Below are positions 1 to 12,092 of a stretch of DNA of 64,000 nucleotides, in pieces. The notes beneath the pieces were generated by a model that was not told the origin of the DNA, did no database searches, and was given only the letters and a program-made list of their open reading frames with translations. Position numbers and translations under genes: made by a program. Source of the stretch: Polytrichum commune (taxonomy: Eukaryota; Streptophyta; Polytrichopsida; Polytrichales; Polytrichaceae). Within the stretch, counting starts at the first letter, position 1. Every line of letters begins with the position of its first letter. Location of the stretch: NCBI GenBank assembly GCA_950295325.1, contig OX485804.1:44256429-44320428 (forward strand), read 5' to 3'.

Positions 1-1
1 G

Positions 2-1602
2 GCTGCGCATTTGAAGTCTCAGTACATGCGCTCAATTTCAAAAGGGAAAGGATCGACCACAGCTCAACTGAAAGCTATTGAAAGGGAGGTCGTCTCCCGT
101 CTGGTAAGAGTGCCACTATGTCTATGTTGACATGGCTGACAATGTTGCAATTCTCTTTATAAATCTGTGATGGCCCTTATCCCCTACAATGTCAATGTCA
201 ACAACAGATGTCATCCAACACGTTTACTTAGACGTCCGATGAGCCGGCAATGTAACTCTAGTTGTTTGAGTTGATGTTCGATGTTAATCATGGCACTTCC
301 AAAGGCGTCACGGGACCTGCACCTGTTGGAACGCATTGTTGTCAACGTCCCCTTTCATCCGTAATGACTTTAATGTGCCATGCAGGCGATGTTGAAGAAC
401 AGGGCACCGTACAATGCGGAGGTTGACGCCGAGGTTGCCAAAGAGTACCAACGTATACAGGAGGAAAAGCGCCGAGCGCGTCCCGATCATGGCTCGGAAA
501 TGGAGTCGATGTGCACTCGAGTGACGGATTTGGAGGGCAACGTCACACGCCTTGGAGAGAATGTGGCAGCCTCAAACAAGCGCATGGAGGACATGATGCG
601 AATGATTCTTCATAATCAGAGTCAGAAACATCCGACTAACATTGATAGCATGACGGAGCCTTCATCGTCTGCGAAGATGTTCGATATTTCGGCATTGACG
701 TCAACGACGGAGGATCTGGTGATGGTGGCACAGAAACAAGCTCCCACCCCAGTTATCAGCGCGGTGGGCGGTGCGGACATGCGTGTGGCGTCCGCGATTC
801 CTGTCCCGAGCGACGTCCCTGAGGATGCTGCGACTGATGCAGTCACAGACGTAGAAGCAGTGCCTCCCAGCTCTGAAACCATTATCGCGTCTATAATTGA
901 GGACATTCTCGAAGTGCCGAAAAAAACGACACCGACACCTATGATTGATGACCCTGTAGAACCCACCAACGAGGAAGTGCCAGTGCAAGCTATGGAGGAC
1001 GTCGAGGAAGGACACCCTGAGATATCCGGCAATGCGGACGTGCCTGAAGAGATTGCATCTCTGGATCAGGTAACATCAAGTAACACCCACCCATATTAGA
1101 CATACTGGAAACCCTCTCATCGTCGTTTAAAAAATTATACCTTCATGTATTTTTTTGGCATGTTCTTCGTGGTGTCATTGAGGATGTCAACATGTACATT
1201 AGGCTGGACGTTTGCCTTGACAGTTTGAATTATCGCAGAACAGAACGACCATAATTTGAAACCTCCGAGTACTAATGCGGAATGCTATTACAGGATGAGG
1301 TACCTGTACCGGAGGAGTCAGGTGGCCGACCCCGCCGTGCGGGTAGAAGCGCACAAGCGAAATCCTCAATGGTCAAACTCGGTGCACCAAAAGCGGTTGG
1401 TTTGCCTAAACCTCCCCAAAATCTTGCGAAGGTGAGGGAACTAGTGTTTGCATGCCTACATTGCTTGCATGATTGCAGGAGGAGTGTGGAGCACTCGAAT
1501 ATAGTCACGTCGTTCGTGTGAGTCCATTTCATGTTCGGATGACCACTAATGTAATTCATGCGGTTTTGTGAATAGTGGTGGAATGGGGCAGGTGGGGACT
1601 AG
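2..1602 (+). CDS. Partial TE-encoded protein of the CACTA element (3' exons, coiled coil)
   Basis: Five phase-0 exons can be joined: 2-103 (donor CTG|GTAAGA), 386-1069 (acceptor TGCAG, donor CAG|GTAACA), 1294-1431 (acceptor TTACAG, donor AAG|GTGAGG), 1479-1517 and 1576-1602, ending in TAG. The last junction is the least certain. The first exons encode a basic helix (AAHLKSQYMRSISKGKG) leading into a charged coiled-coil stretch (EVDAEVAKEYQRIQEEKRRA, then a heptad-like VTDLEGNVTRLGENV). A long acidic, Pro/Thr/Val-rich low-complexity region follows, then a basic tail (GGRPRRAGRSAQAKSS). No catalytic motif is visible. A charged coiled coil and basic tail in front of a CACTA terminus suggest the DNA-binding accessory protein or the C-terminal part of a CACTA ORF. 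I do not recognise a named family. The N-terminal part lies upstream of the window. Confidence 0.5.
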
Positions 1603-1889
1603 TACGAAGGCACAGACACAAAAGAAGAAATGAGTGGACGTTCTCAATAACGACGTGGCTCTCCATTCGAGTGCTCATGAATTATCCACTTAGTCGTGGA
1701 GGTGTAGACTCGCGACTATAGACATGGATGCCTCGATCATGGACAATGTTTAAGTTTTTGGGCAACTAGTGATTGATGTGTAAATGCAGCCTCTTGGTTG
1801 CAATATGTTGTATCAATGAAAACGTTGCATTTACGGAATTGGAAAGCATTGGTGTACATTTGTTCCACGCGTTCTTTGTGTCTGTTCCG

Positions 1890-2655
1890 ACTGTCTGGTG
1901 GAACAGTTGACGTCGGTGTTTGTTCTCGTAGATGGCATAAGTGACGTGCATCTGACATTTGGTCCTGCTAATAGCCAAACAACTTGATGTCAGTAATGTG
2001 TTTGAGAATTTGAGGCAATCAGCCACGTCAAGGCGGGCTAAGCTTGAAAACGGCATCATCACTCCCAAACAAGTTGTGGTTTTGGCCAGAGGACATCCCC
2101 ATAATTTGTAATGCCCCATTTGATGTCACACATAACATCCCACTGTCAAAAAGGATGTCCAAGAAAACTAAAAGTCACCTCGAAAACACCCAAAAAATAC
2201 ATGCATACGCCGAGGAAAATGTCTCATGTGACATTTTCGTGTCACAGAGGACGTCGGTAACAGCACACATCGCCACGTAATGCAATGTCCACATTAGCAA
2301 CAGCGAATGCCACGTCAGTTTTTAATCGCATTCCACGTCATCTCAAGAGGGTCCACGAGGCCATCTACGTCACTGAGGGGGCGGAAAAAAAAACGTGCCG
2401 ACGTGGCACTGCCCGCAAAAAACATGCTTGCGTGACATGCCGGTGGCGTCCACGTGTCTCCACGTGGACACTACGGAACACCATGTTTTATGTGACGTCA
2501 CATAAAAACGTGCTGAAATTCCCCATGTTTTCGCATGTCCACGACGCGTTTTTCTCCTGTCTGACATGACGGATTTTAGGTGGCGTCCAAGAGAAGAACC
2601 TCCATGTCAAAGTGAACGCGCACTCCCGTTTTTTTGGACGTCACAAAAAACAGGA
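1890..2655. repeat. Subterminal motif field of the CACTA element
   Basis: Short motifs with a GACGTC, CCACGTC or GTGTCACA-like core recur every 20-50 bp in both orientations, for example at about 1911, 2025, 2255, 2322, 2334, 2368, 2400, 2450, 2494 and 2637. They stop at the terminus at 2668. Density and position match the transposase-binding subterminal repeats of CACTA elements. No long ORF is credible here; the short open frames are by-products of the motif composition. Confidence 0.6.
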
Positions 2656-2671
2656 TTTTCTTATAGTGTTA

Positions 2672-4326
2672 ACCGGGATGCGTACTTAAACGAGTGCGTA
2701 TTTAAGCGGGAGATTATTGTAGATATATATATGCCGGGACTGTATAGAACGTGATAGTCTTGGACCAAAAGCCTCTCATTGTAGAAATGGGTGCTTGGAG
2801 ACTAAGTTGTGTACATAAAGAAGAAGAAGAAAAGTAATCATATATGGTTTCAAGAACCCTTCTTCATCGGAGTATTGTGAAGAGAGAAACATGACACCAA
2901 TGTAGGTTAGCATGAGAAACGTTTCACCCTTTATCAAAGCCACAATCAATTATAGCAAATTCTTCTATTGGTACACTCATCGCAATGCGTATGTTTGACA
3001 AATTTCATTCGACATTCAACCTCAAATCCAAAGTGTCACATGACATTTTCAAAAACAAAATGAATGTCAATTAACATCTACATTTTTCCCCCTAAAATGT
3101 CACCTCAATATCACATGCCTAGTAGTACGCGTCACTTCAATTTTAGACGTGTCAATTGATGCGTGGTTCTCTTCTTCACAAGTCATACTACTTGTGAAAT
3201 TCTACATTGTGCATGTCAATTAATGTGCATTTTTTTTGGGGGTGTGCAAGTTTTTACGTGTCAAATGCCAAAAACATGCAAAAACATTGTCAAAAACACA
3301 CACGGACTCATAGATTCACAAGAGACCTTGAAACTTCAAGAGTTAGATCAAGAATCAAGATATAGAGTATGCACACAAAATTAATAATACATACATACAT
3401 ACATACATACATACGTATTGCTTCTTTCCTCTTTTGTTTTAACATTCATAAATAGATTTTAAAGGTACTTACCATCATGACATTTGAATTAGTCTTCATT
3501 GGAAAGTATTGTAGATAACTGCCACAATGAATCGTGTTCAAGTTATCAAGCAACATCCAAATATCCCAAGTCCCAATGCTCTTTTGCGGGGCCATAATTG
3601 TGACAACATCATCTATTTCTAGATATGTATTTCGTTGAACAACTCTTTATTGGTCCGGAAATAGTGGGTTCAACCCATCCCCACCCTTTATTTTTCTCTT
3701 TTGCGAAGGACATGTGCAACTACATATCTCCCCTATTTGAAAGATGAAATCGAGCCCCCTCGTTTCTCATCCACCTTTCATCAAAGACCCATGCACGGAC
3801 TTGCTCAACAAAAATATTCTCGATATATAGGATGTTGCATGTGACAAAGTGTAAGTTAAGGTTAGAAGTATGTGGGTGTTATTTGGTTTGTTTTCTTCAT
3901 GTTCTCTAACTTCTTCCACTTAGATTTACACAACAAGACTCATGTTGCAATAATAAATCTACGACAAAAAAAATGCAAAACCGGATTGAAAATGGGACCT
4001 CCCCTTGATTAGTTAGGGTTATTGGAAGTGCATGTTTGTTGATTTCTTGACTAAAAACACATGTTCTCCTAGTTAGGTTCATTATTGTGTGTAGAGCAAT
4101 TATTTAATAGTCAAATATGTAGTCCAATTTTTTTTTTAACACATGTCTTTATGATATTTTCTCTCTATTTTTCACCAATCCACAAACCAATCAAATATAG
4201 AGGTTGATTAAGAAAATGAGCCACTTAAGACCCACCTACCTTATTGCGGACACTTGGAGCACTACAATCTTTTACCCAACCCAAACAAAGTATCCAATCT
4301 TTATTTGGATTAACAATTACGTTATG

Positions 4327-4358
<32 letters not shown>

Positions 4359-5180
4359 CGGAGGAGATCAGGGGAGGAGGGTTACATCGGTCAAATCTGA
4401 CGGTCGAGAAAGCACATGCAATGTGGCCTCACCAAAAGCCAAAAGTTGCTTTCATCGCCCATAGACTTCTTCTCGACGACGACGACAACAACAACAACAA
4501 CATCAAAGATCGCATTGATCCAAACAAATTTACTTCTTTGTAGAAATGTTAGAAGTCATAAACTTCATTTGACCCTCCTTAGCCAAGTAGTTCTTCCTGC
4601 CCCCAAATAGTGTTGATCATTGACATTTTTCTTCCTTCAACCAATTAGACATGTTTTTACTTCATTAAGAAATATAATTAGTGTTCATGTTGAAGTAAGT
4701 AGTTGCCCACTTTGAAGCAAGTTGGTGTCATAATTGAGATCGTTGATGGAATTGTGTGCTTCTACCATATCCATTGAAGGATGATACATGCCATCTTTGC
4801 CTAAAGCAAACACGGGTTCCATTCCAATGTGTTATATGTACTTTTCCACACAACACATGTAAAAGAAGGTTCATGATAACTTCACCTAAGTGTGATTCTT
4901 ACCTCAAAATTGAACCCTATCAATTCTTGCATGAAAAATGTTCATTCTTTGAAGATGAAAACTAGTTGGCTTTGGATACTCCCATATGTTATATTCAACA
5001 TTTTGAAGACTCATAGCCTTTAACAATGCCCCAACAAAATGAAGGTACTTTGATAACAATACCTAAGCGTAGATGCTTGAAATGTGGTTTTTAGGTGTAG
5101 TTATCATGGAGGGCCTCATGCGATCTTGTGCCTTTGTGGAATTTTACAATTAATGGATGGAGGGCGGGGGGAAGAGGAAA
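2672..5180. other. No gene seen; AT-rich DNA with simple repeats
   Basis: No ORF with a recognisable domain. Contents: a (TACA)n microsatellite near 3388-3414; an (AAC)n run at about 4326-4360 that creates a spurious poly-Asn ORF, with a shorter one near 4480-4500; and one copy of a dispersed repeat at 3868-4232. The stretch 2950-3330 again carries several GTCACATGACATTTT-like motifs but no terminal repeat. Confidence 0.5.
3868..4232 (+). repeat. Dispersed repeat D1, copy 1
   Basis: This block (from GGTGTTATTTGGTTTG to about AAAATGAGCCACTTAAG) recurs inverted at about 35790-36180 and directly at about 60470-60830. Shared landmarks are the phrases GTTATNGGAAGTGCATG, CACATGT near the middle, and CAATCAAATATAG near the right end. 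No coding content or terminal repeat was recognised, so the class is unknown. Confidence 0.55.
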
Positions 5181-5182
5181 TG

Positions 5183-5564
5183 ACTTGGATGTTGCCACCG
5201 TCATGATATATGGTGTTGCTTTGTCTTCAAGTTAGTCTTACTTAATTCTATGTGTTATTCTAAAACAAACATCACACGGCTTTAGGGGTCCTCGAAGACT
5301 AATATCTCTTGAATGCCTTGAATGGGCGTGAACAACATAGCCCACACATATAATCTCCCTCAAGGACAAGCTCCATGATTGGTTGACAATAACTAGTTCA
5401 TCCACATACTCCCACTATGATCGGGTGGACCATAATGGTGGGGTACACTAAAAATCATGAAGTGCTAGGACATTGACCCAACGGGAGCCCATTGAATGCC
5501 ATTAGGAAGCTTCAACCTTGAAGTTATGAGGGATTCTAGGTTAAGACCTTGGTTGAAGCCACCC
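5183..5564 (-). mobile_element. 5S-headed SINE-like element, copy 1 (decayed, full length)
   Basis: Read on the minus strand from 5564, the copy starts GGGTGGCTTCAACCAAGG and carries a mutated 5S rRNA-like head down to about 5440 (GAATCCC, AACTTC, GTTGAAGC, ending GTGTACCCC, which could pair with the 5' GGG). A tail of about 250 bp shared with the 29-kb and 32-kb copies follows, ending near AACACCATATATCATGACGG and GGCAACATC. Homology to the other copies begins at the 5S start, not before it. The head shares non-5S changes with the 32-kb copy, so both come from one founder element. The pol III box C is damaged here. Confidence 0.5.
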
Positions 5565-5841
5565 AATGCAACTAAAAATGAAGAGTGAAAATTCAAAATT
5601 CAAACGACGTTTCCAAAAGTGGTCAAATCGTACAAAACCTTTTCCAATATCTCCATGTATCTAGAAGATCAACCCCATGTCCACCCCCCCTCAACCTTCA
5701 TTTCATAGCAAATGAACAACGTGTGTTGCGATGTGAATCAAGCCTTTAGGGATCAACGATTAAAGTATGAAATTGGAACTTGGATTGATATGGAAAAGTA
5801 ACACAAACATAATCCAATTGGTACAAATGGCTTGCACATAA

Positions 5842-5872
<31 letters not shown>

Positions 5873-5924
5873 CACTTTGGAATATGTGAAACTCATCATA
5901 TATCATTTGATGATAGTACAGTTA

Positions 5925-6260
5925 TCCACGAAGTCCCTCGAAGAGCCTCGAAGAGGGATAAACTTGTGGGGTCGGTCCTTCTTTGAATTTTTTTTTATTA
6001 AGAGCTCTTCAGCTCATCATGTGTACAACCTATTTTGAAAATTGAGTGAAACTTTTGGGATCCCCTTTTGCCATCCCAACTTTTTTGAGAGAATTTCAAG
6101 ATCTGAAATAGGGTATGCCCATGGGACCTACCGTCCTAAAGCATTGATTGACCTATGCAAGGGTAGCTTGGCCCACCCATCCTAGTGGGACAAGCTAAAA
6201 AGAGAGATCTTATTTATGGCCCAACAACACTCTTAGAGTATGGTAATTTAAAGTATTAAA
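5925..6260 (+). repeat. Dispersed repeat D2, copy 1
   Basis: Shares a colinear block with about 39885-40215, 43125-43265 (truncated) and 44205-44560. Landmarks are AGAGGGATAAA, CTATTAAGAGCTC, GGGTGAAAC, GGGTATGCCCATGGGACC, CCTATGCAAGG and GGGACAAGCTA. It has no ORF or terminal inverted repeat that I can see. Its class is unknown; a non-autonomous retroelement is possible. Confidence 0.55.
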
Positions 6261-8700
6261 TAAGGGATTGTTAAATTGACCCCATAGTGATTAAAATGAC
6301 CACCTAGACACGTCATGTGGCCTCATGACTTGTCAAAATTTGAAGAATTATAGTTGTAAGTTGAAACGTAACAAAAGAGGAAGCACAACTCGTACCTTGC
6401 TCATCTTCATGGGTGCGATGACAAATCAAATTTTGATAGGTCATGTGACCATGCAATGTGTCATTCTGTTTGTTTTAACAAACAACATCATCAATTCAAC
6501 AATTTCCTTAAAGAAACTTAGGTGACTTTATGAATCAAACTCTTGCATTGGTTAATCAATGGGATCTTAATGCCAAGACTTTACAAACAACTGTAGTAGA
6601 TAAAAGTCAAATGGACCAATTTCTAATGATCAAAACCACGTATGAGGGAAGCTAAGACATCAACAATGAGTGGTAATCAATGAATGGTAACACATGAGTA
6701 GTTATGCCAAATTTAGTAAATGGGCACAATTTTGTGGTATGTATTCTAAAATTGGCACTTGCATTTTTGCAAATTTTCAATTTTAAAGTACTCGCATTTT
6801 GATTGAACAAGAGTGGAAAGAGCCTATTAACATGGATATTAAAAAAAAAACTATTAATTCATTATTGAGGTCCCCTCCAACCCTCAACCTTGAATGGTGT
6901 AACATGCTACCGACTGGTTACATGAACATCACCCTATCGGAATGAAACTTCACATAAAATCCAATATCCTTCAATGTAGAAAGATGCATGATTTATTTCA
7001 AGGGGTAAGATTTCCTTTGGGTTGAATGGTTTATCAAGTATTTTTGAATACTCCTAAGTATTAGGTGCTCAAGTATTTTATAAGCCTAGTATGTTCCCCT
7101 AAAATCTTAATGTCAAAGTTAAGTGTCTTTAGAGTAATAAAGAATCTTGCATGTCTAACATTGTTTTTAAGATGTATTACTAATCACAAGTATATTTATC
7201 CCCTTGATGATACAAATCGTAAGTCAAACATTATTCCGAATAAATGCCATGATTCCTTGTTTTATAGCTCTAGGATTGTTCTCATAAGTGTTTTGAACAT
7301 GATTCAAATTGTACATCTTTATTTAATCAAATTCAATCTACCTAGCTGATGAGTGTTCCTCCTTGAAGAGAAATTCTAAGTTGTGTTCGAGTACGAAGGA
7401 ATAAAGGATTTGGCCCACTTGACGGTTCGGAATGATCTCATTTCATCTTGGAATACCTTTTCCCTCACATCAATTAAGCTTAGATCTCTTGCGGCATCCT
7501 TCGGGTTCACTTGATGGAATTACAATCTAGTCCTTCTTGAGAGCTAACTTTGGTAAATCATCTTAAACTTTAACCACTTTGATTTTGAGTGCTCGTTTTG
7601 TGCTCATTTCGATTATGTAGCTTGCTTTTAAACAATCTTTTACAAGTTGGATAAGTATCCAAGTCACATGTACGTAGTTCCCGTGTCAAACCTAAGTTAT
7701 GAATGCGTAAAGTTTTCAAGTAATTGACATGTCCTAAGTGTCTTGATTTATTCAAAATATTAACTCTTTGGGTTTCAAATGTACGAGTGACTCTAAGTAC
7801 CCGTCTCCGTATTATTCTAATTATCCTAAGTTATGGGTCTTCCAAATCTCATGTACAAGTAACTCCAATTCTTAATTGTATTAAATATCAAAGTATCTCA
7901 AGTAACCTTTCTACATGTTCTCCAAGCATCAAGTGAAAATCTTCAAGTCCTCAAAATTTTGAAGTAGTTTATGTGAGTAAGACTCAATTGGAGCTTCTGG
8001 ATTTTAAAGTTAATTGTCGAGTTCCAAGTGTCATTCTAAGTATCCAATTCTAATTTCCAAGTCCCAAGTGGTTTCCCACCTATATCGAGACCTTGGTGAC
8101 ACTTCATATAAAATTTTGGGGCCGAATGAAGTGTGTTGAGGCCCTGAACTTGGCCTTCTTATATAGTGTTTGAGATTTAGGTATTTATCATATTTTCAAA
8201 AATGTTTATTGTTGTTGAAGATAATATTGTATATAATTACAACATAAATTTAAATTCTAAATTCTAAATTCATGAATCTAAATTACTCAAAATGTTCTCC
8301 CTATCTATGCACCTTTTGGTATCAAAATTCATGTAGTGGTTGGATCTTCACTTAAGGCTCATCCATCCACCGATTCATTTAATCACATGTTCCTAAATAA
8401 GGGCTCTCTACCCTTGTTTCCAAGCCTTGGAGTGTTCCCAATCATGGGCTCTTGTTCCCATGGCCTTACCAGCGTTCCTGAGTCTCACTTCTTGTTATTA
8501 CAACCTAATTGTGGTTCCCGAGTCTTACTCCTTGTTCCTGCAATCTAACTGGCATTCTCGAGGGGATGGGAACTTCATCTCCCTCGATCGGCTTTGACCC
8601 GCTTCCTTGTTTTTTTCTTCATCACACTCTCTCCATGTTCTTGCCAAATTTGAGATTGCTTTCTTGGGTAGAGTACATTCAATGTTGATGTTCTATTATA
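6261..8700. other. No gene or recognisable element
   Basis: AT-rich DNA. Open frames here are short, in both strands, and show no domain. Nothing else was noted. Confidence 0.4.
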
Positions 8701-8720
8701 GCAATCCATATCAATACATG

Positions 8721-10800
8721 TCACTTATTATAATTCTCAAACATGCGGTTGAAATGCACCCATTTCCTTTTCTTTCCCAAAGATTGAAATGACATTTTCA
8801 TAAAGACATGGCATGTACAATGCAGTATGTTGTCAATTGTGACACAATATGTAATATCCTCTTTGGAGACAATGCTGATTAACACTCCAAATTCTAGATA
8901 TGGAATGGCATTGACTTCAACCACCTAGTAACCGTCCCTACGTCTGACACTCTCCCATATGTTTTTATGATATGCCTTTGGTGTTGCTAGATTGCAATGC
9001 ATTGTTATTCCAAACTTGGAAGTTGGATGGGCATATGGATTTAGTGGCGCACAAAAATATGTCCAAAGGATTGGGAGTCTTGCAATCGTGGAAAACCTAC
9101 ACCGAGGAGAGAGAGCCTCATTTTGCTACAATTGGAATCCGGTGTCTTCGAGTGCCAATATCTCTTGCCTTGAGAGATTGGTACCTATCTTCACCAGCCA
9201 TGTGTTGAGTACTACATGCCACCAATATGTATTTCTTCTTACTACCACTTACACAACGCTTGATGTCATCATGACAAAACCAAAACTTGTACTCCATATT
9301 GTTGGTGGAGTGAAACCCTTTCTTTAATCCCTTGTACATGAGAGTAGGGGTGCCCATGTTTGCCAATTCTGACTTTGGCATTGCACAAAGTTCTTATATT
9401 GGCTTGCATCATCCATCATCTTTTGACAAAGTTGGGTGGCAATCTTGCAATAAGCCAATGGGAAGAAAGACAGTCAGTCTTTAACACTAATGTAATATGT
9501 GACACACCATGCTCTGCAAATTTCAAGGAGTCCTCTATGCATGTCTTTCTAGCCCTAGTGTTAGGGTGAGGAATTGAATGGTTTACTTTGTTGGATCGAT
9601 GTAAATCGCAATCCGTACCTAGTGGTAGATCAATCTTTCAATCTTCCGTTTGGTGGATCCAAACAACTCAAAGCCCTCCAAATTACAATCTCTAGTATTG
9701 AGATCTTCCACCCCTAGATAGGACTTAATAACATCTGCTAGTAGTTTTGGATCTTCACACCTTGGAGCAAGCTTCAATTTCAAGGACGTAAAATCAAGGT
9801 CTTTACCAATGGAACCACCTCTCAATCACAACCTGTAATTTGCAATATGCATGAATGCATGGATTAAATCGTCCATTGTCGCTTCGTACAGACAAACTAT
9901 TTTGTTTCCAAACCACTGGAGCCACTTATTGTGCACCATCTATGCAAGGTTACAAATTGACATTTTCGCATGTTCATCCATAGTTATATCTTGCAAACAT
10001 AACAAAAATGATGGTAAATTATATATATATATATATATACCACAAATACTTAAAAGTAACAAACATTGCAAAATAAAGAGAGGCAATGCTCTAACAAGAA
10101 TCATATGACCACCCCATAGCCTATGACAAAAATCCAAAAATCCCAACCACTCGGAAAGGCCGAGAATGCCTCCCTTTGTGGCAACTCTAGATGACAATCA
10201 CCATGAACGAATGACATGATATTTAATTTTGGCTTCGTCCATTGTTTTCATGTCCTTCCAATTACTGCATAGCCACTAGTGTTGAAACTACAAAGATGCC
10301 TTGATAAATTTTTGCGTTACCTTATCTAAGCTTTGTGATCAATAGAAAAGACAAGTGCGTTCACAATCCACCCTTGGCAAACTTGGGTCACCTTCACCAT
10401 ATATCTTCATGACTGCATCCCAATTTGCCTAAGTATTATCCGTTATGAAGCCTTTTGAAATGAATGTTTGACACTTCATTCTTCACCATAACCAATTTCA
10501 AGTTTTCTCAAAAGAGAGTATGAGCCGCACCATTTTCAGATTGCAGGTCACAACACGTAATGGTCAACACCTTACGGTACTTGCTATCGTACAAGTGGCA
10601 CGCCAAGGTGGTCCAATCCTTCATACGTTTGACGTGGTCAAATAATATCCACAGATTCTTCGTATATCCTTCTACATGCACAAGCTTAACAAAATCCACA
10701 CCACTCCCCGAAAGATCTACTGACATTTCGAAGACAAACATTTTGTCTTTGGACTTAGGTAAGTGTGCCAATGACCGCACAATCAGTCTTCAAATCCTTG
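8721..10800 (-). pseudogene. Decayed Mutator-like (MULE) transposase with SWIM zinc finger
   Basis: Fragments in order on the minus strand read like one transposase. At 10780-10510 is a core with DFVKLVHVEGYTKNLWILFD and QSENGAAHTLF. After a TGA where Trp is expected come NIHFK, ANWDAVMKIYGEGDPSLP and ERTCLFY (10500-10330), broken by a frameshift, a TAG and another TGA. At 10250-10120 is AKIKYHVIRSW then LSEWLGF. At 9990-9620 are HNKWLQWFG-like and DLDFTSLKLKL pieces. At 8850-8740 is a SWIM-type block, TIDNILHCTCHVF then GKKRKWVHF (CxC and WVH). A transposase core followed by a SWIM finger is the domain order of MULE/FAR1-type proteins. Stops and frameshifts throughout show that it is dead. 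A (TA)n run at 10020-10040 interrupts it. Terminal repeats were not found. Confidence 0.6.
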
Positions 10801-11795
10801 TAAATAATAATTTACAAGTTTTATATCATTTCAAATATTGAAGGATTGTTAATCGTGAAGTGGGGATTCTCCTAAAAAATATAAATATAAATATAAAAAC
10901 ATTATGATTTGTGAAAGCTATCACAAATTGAATCTAGACATACATATGTGGATTTCAAAAGCTTACTAAGCCCTTCACCACACACTGTGTGGTACATGTA
11001 TGTTCACGTTCTCTCCAAATTCCATGAACGTTCCCATTTTTGTTGTCCATAAGAGACTTGGATGGATTTCATTATGTAAGAGGATATGCCCATTAGGTTA
11101 GGTCTTCTCCTCAGAGGGTCGGTGGCTTTAGGGTTTTCGTTTTGCTCCAAGGTCGGTTCTTGTTTGCAACACTTGGAGTGCCTTGGCCGCACTTTGTCCG
11201 CATTTGCATTAAAGGTACCCGAGTTCCAGCTCCAATGGCCCTTCAAGTTGGCTAGCATCTTGTTCTAATCGAACATAGTTGTATTGAATATCACGAACTA
11301 TGTTGGAATGCATGGCCGATTTTCATAGTGCTTAGATTTGTGTGAGCTCCAGAGATTGGACGGAGGTCGAGCAATCAAGGAGGATAACATGTGGCCACAT
11401 CATTCTTGATGGGAGTGTACCAAGCTCCAGAGGCCATGACTGCCAAAAGACCCACGCAAAAGAACAACATGTACTCGTTCAGCGTGGTAAAGCACCACTC
11501 TATAAGTGTCATTTCCTCAATTTCTGTCAAGTAAGTTTGGTGTCCAATTTTCTTGCTCGAGGTTTTGCCAATCTTCCAATCCTGAATGCTTGATGGGGGT
11601 ATGCCATATAATTCTCATGCCAGCCTAATAGAGAGGTCTTTTTTATTTGACTACACCAAATGCCAATCGCATAGACTATTATGACCATGTTCCTTTTTCT
11701 TTATTTTCCCCCATAGTTTATTGGAGCGAGGTTTGTGGGAACATGGCTATCTTTTCTAGATTTGAGAGGACCACTTCTAATTTGTTTTGGAACCT

Positions 11796-12092
11796 GCACA
11801 ATGGTTCTAACTTGTTGCCATGGGCGTAGAATAGGATGTTTGGCCATCTAATCTTGCAAAATCACATCAACAAATAACTTGGGGTTTTAGCATCCTTTTA
11901 GAATTTTAAAAATTATACAAATACCAAATGATCCATAAATGGACATTGCACATTGGTTCTACTTTGTTGCCATGGGCGTAGAATAGGATGCCCAACCATC
12001 TAATCTAGGAGAAATCACATTAGCAAAGAACTTAGTGATTTAGCATACTTTTGAAATATTTTTTAATTGTACACAAACCAAATGCTCCATCG
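11796..12092. repeat. Tandem duplication, unit about 150 bp, two copies
   Basis: Both units contain GTTGCCATGGGCGTAGAATA, then CCATCTAATCT, CAAATCACAT-like and TTTAGCATNCTTTT blocks, and end in ACAAANACCAAATG. The first starts near 11796 and the second near 11946. Divergence is moderate. No function is suggested. Confidence 0.65.

Larger units (their letters stand above)
1..2668 (+). mobile_element. 3' end of a CACTA (En/Spm-type) DNA transposon
   Basis: The sequence at 2656-2668 reads TTTTCTTATAGTG, the inverse of the CACTATAAGAAAA terminus used by many plant CACTA elements. The element should therefore end at base 2668, with TTA (2669-2671) as the candidate 3-bp target duplication. Inside it lie a multi-exon TE-type gene (2-1602) and then about 750 bp packed with short ACGT/GTCAC-type motifs, as expected for the subterminal repeat region where a TNPA-like protein binds. 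The 5' end and the main transposase are outside the window, so the size and activity cannot be judged. Seen: terminus, exons, motif field. Known of the family: CACTA ends, 3-bp duplications, subterminal repeats. Inferred: that all of 1-2668 belongs to one element. Confidence 0.7.

Noticed and set aside
4320-4464. ORF with a poly-Asn run
   Set aside because: Produced by an (AAC)n microsatellite; no domain on either side.
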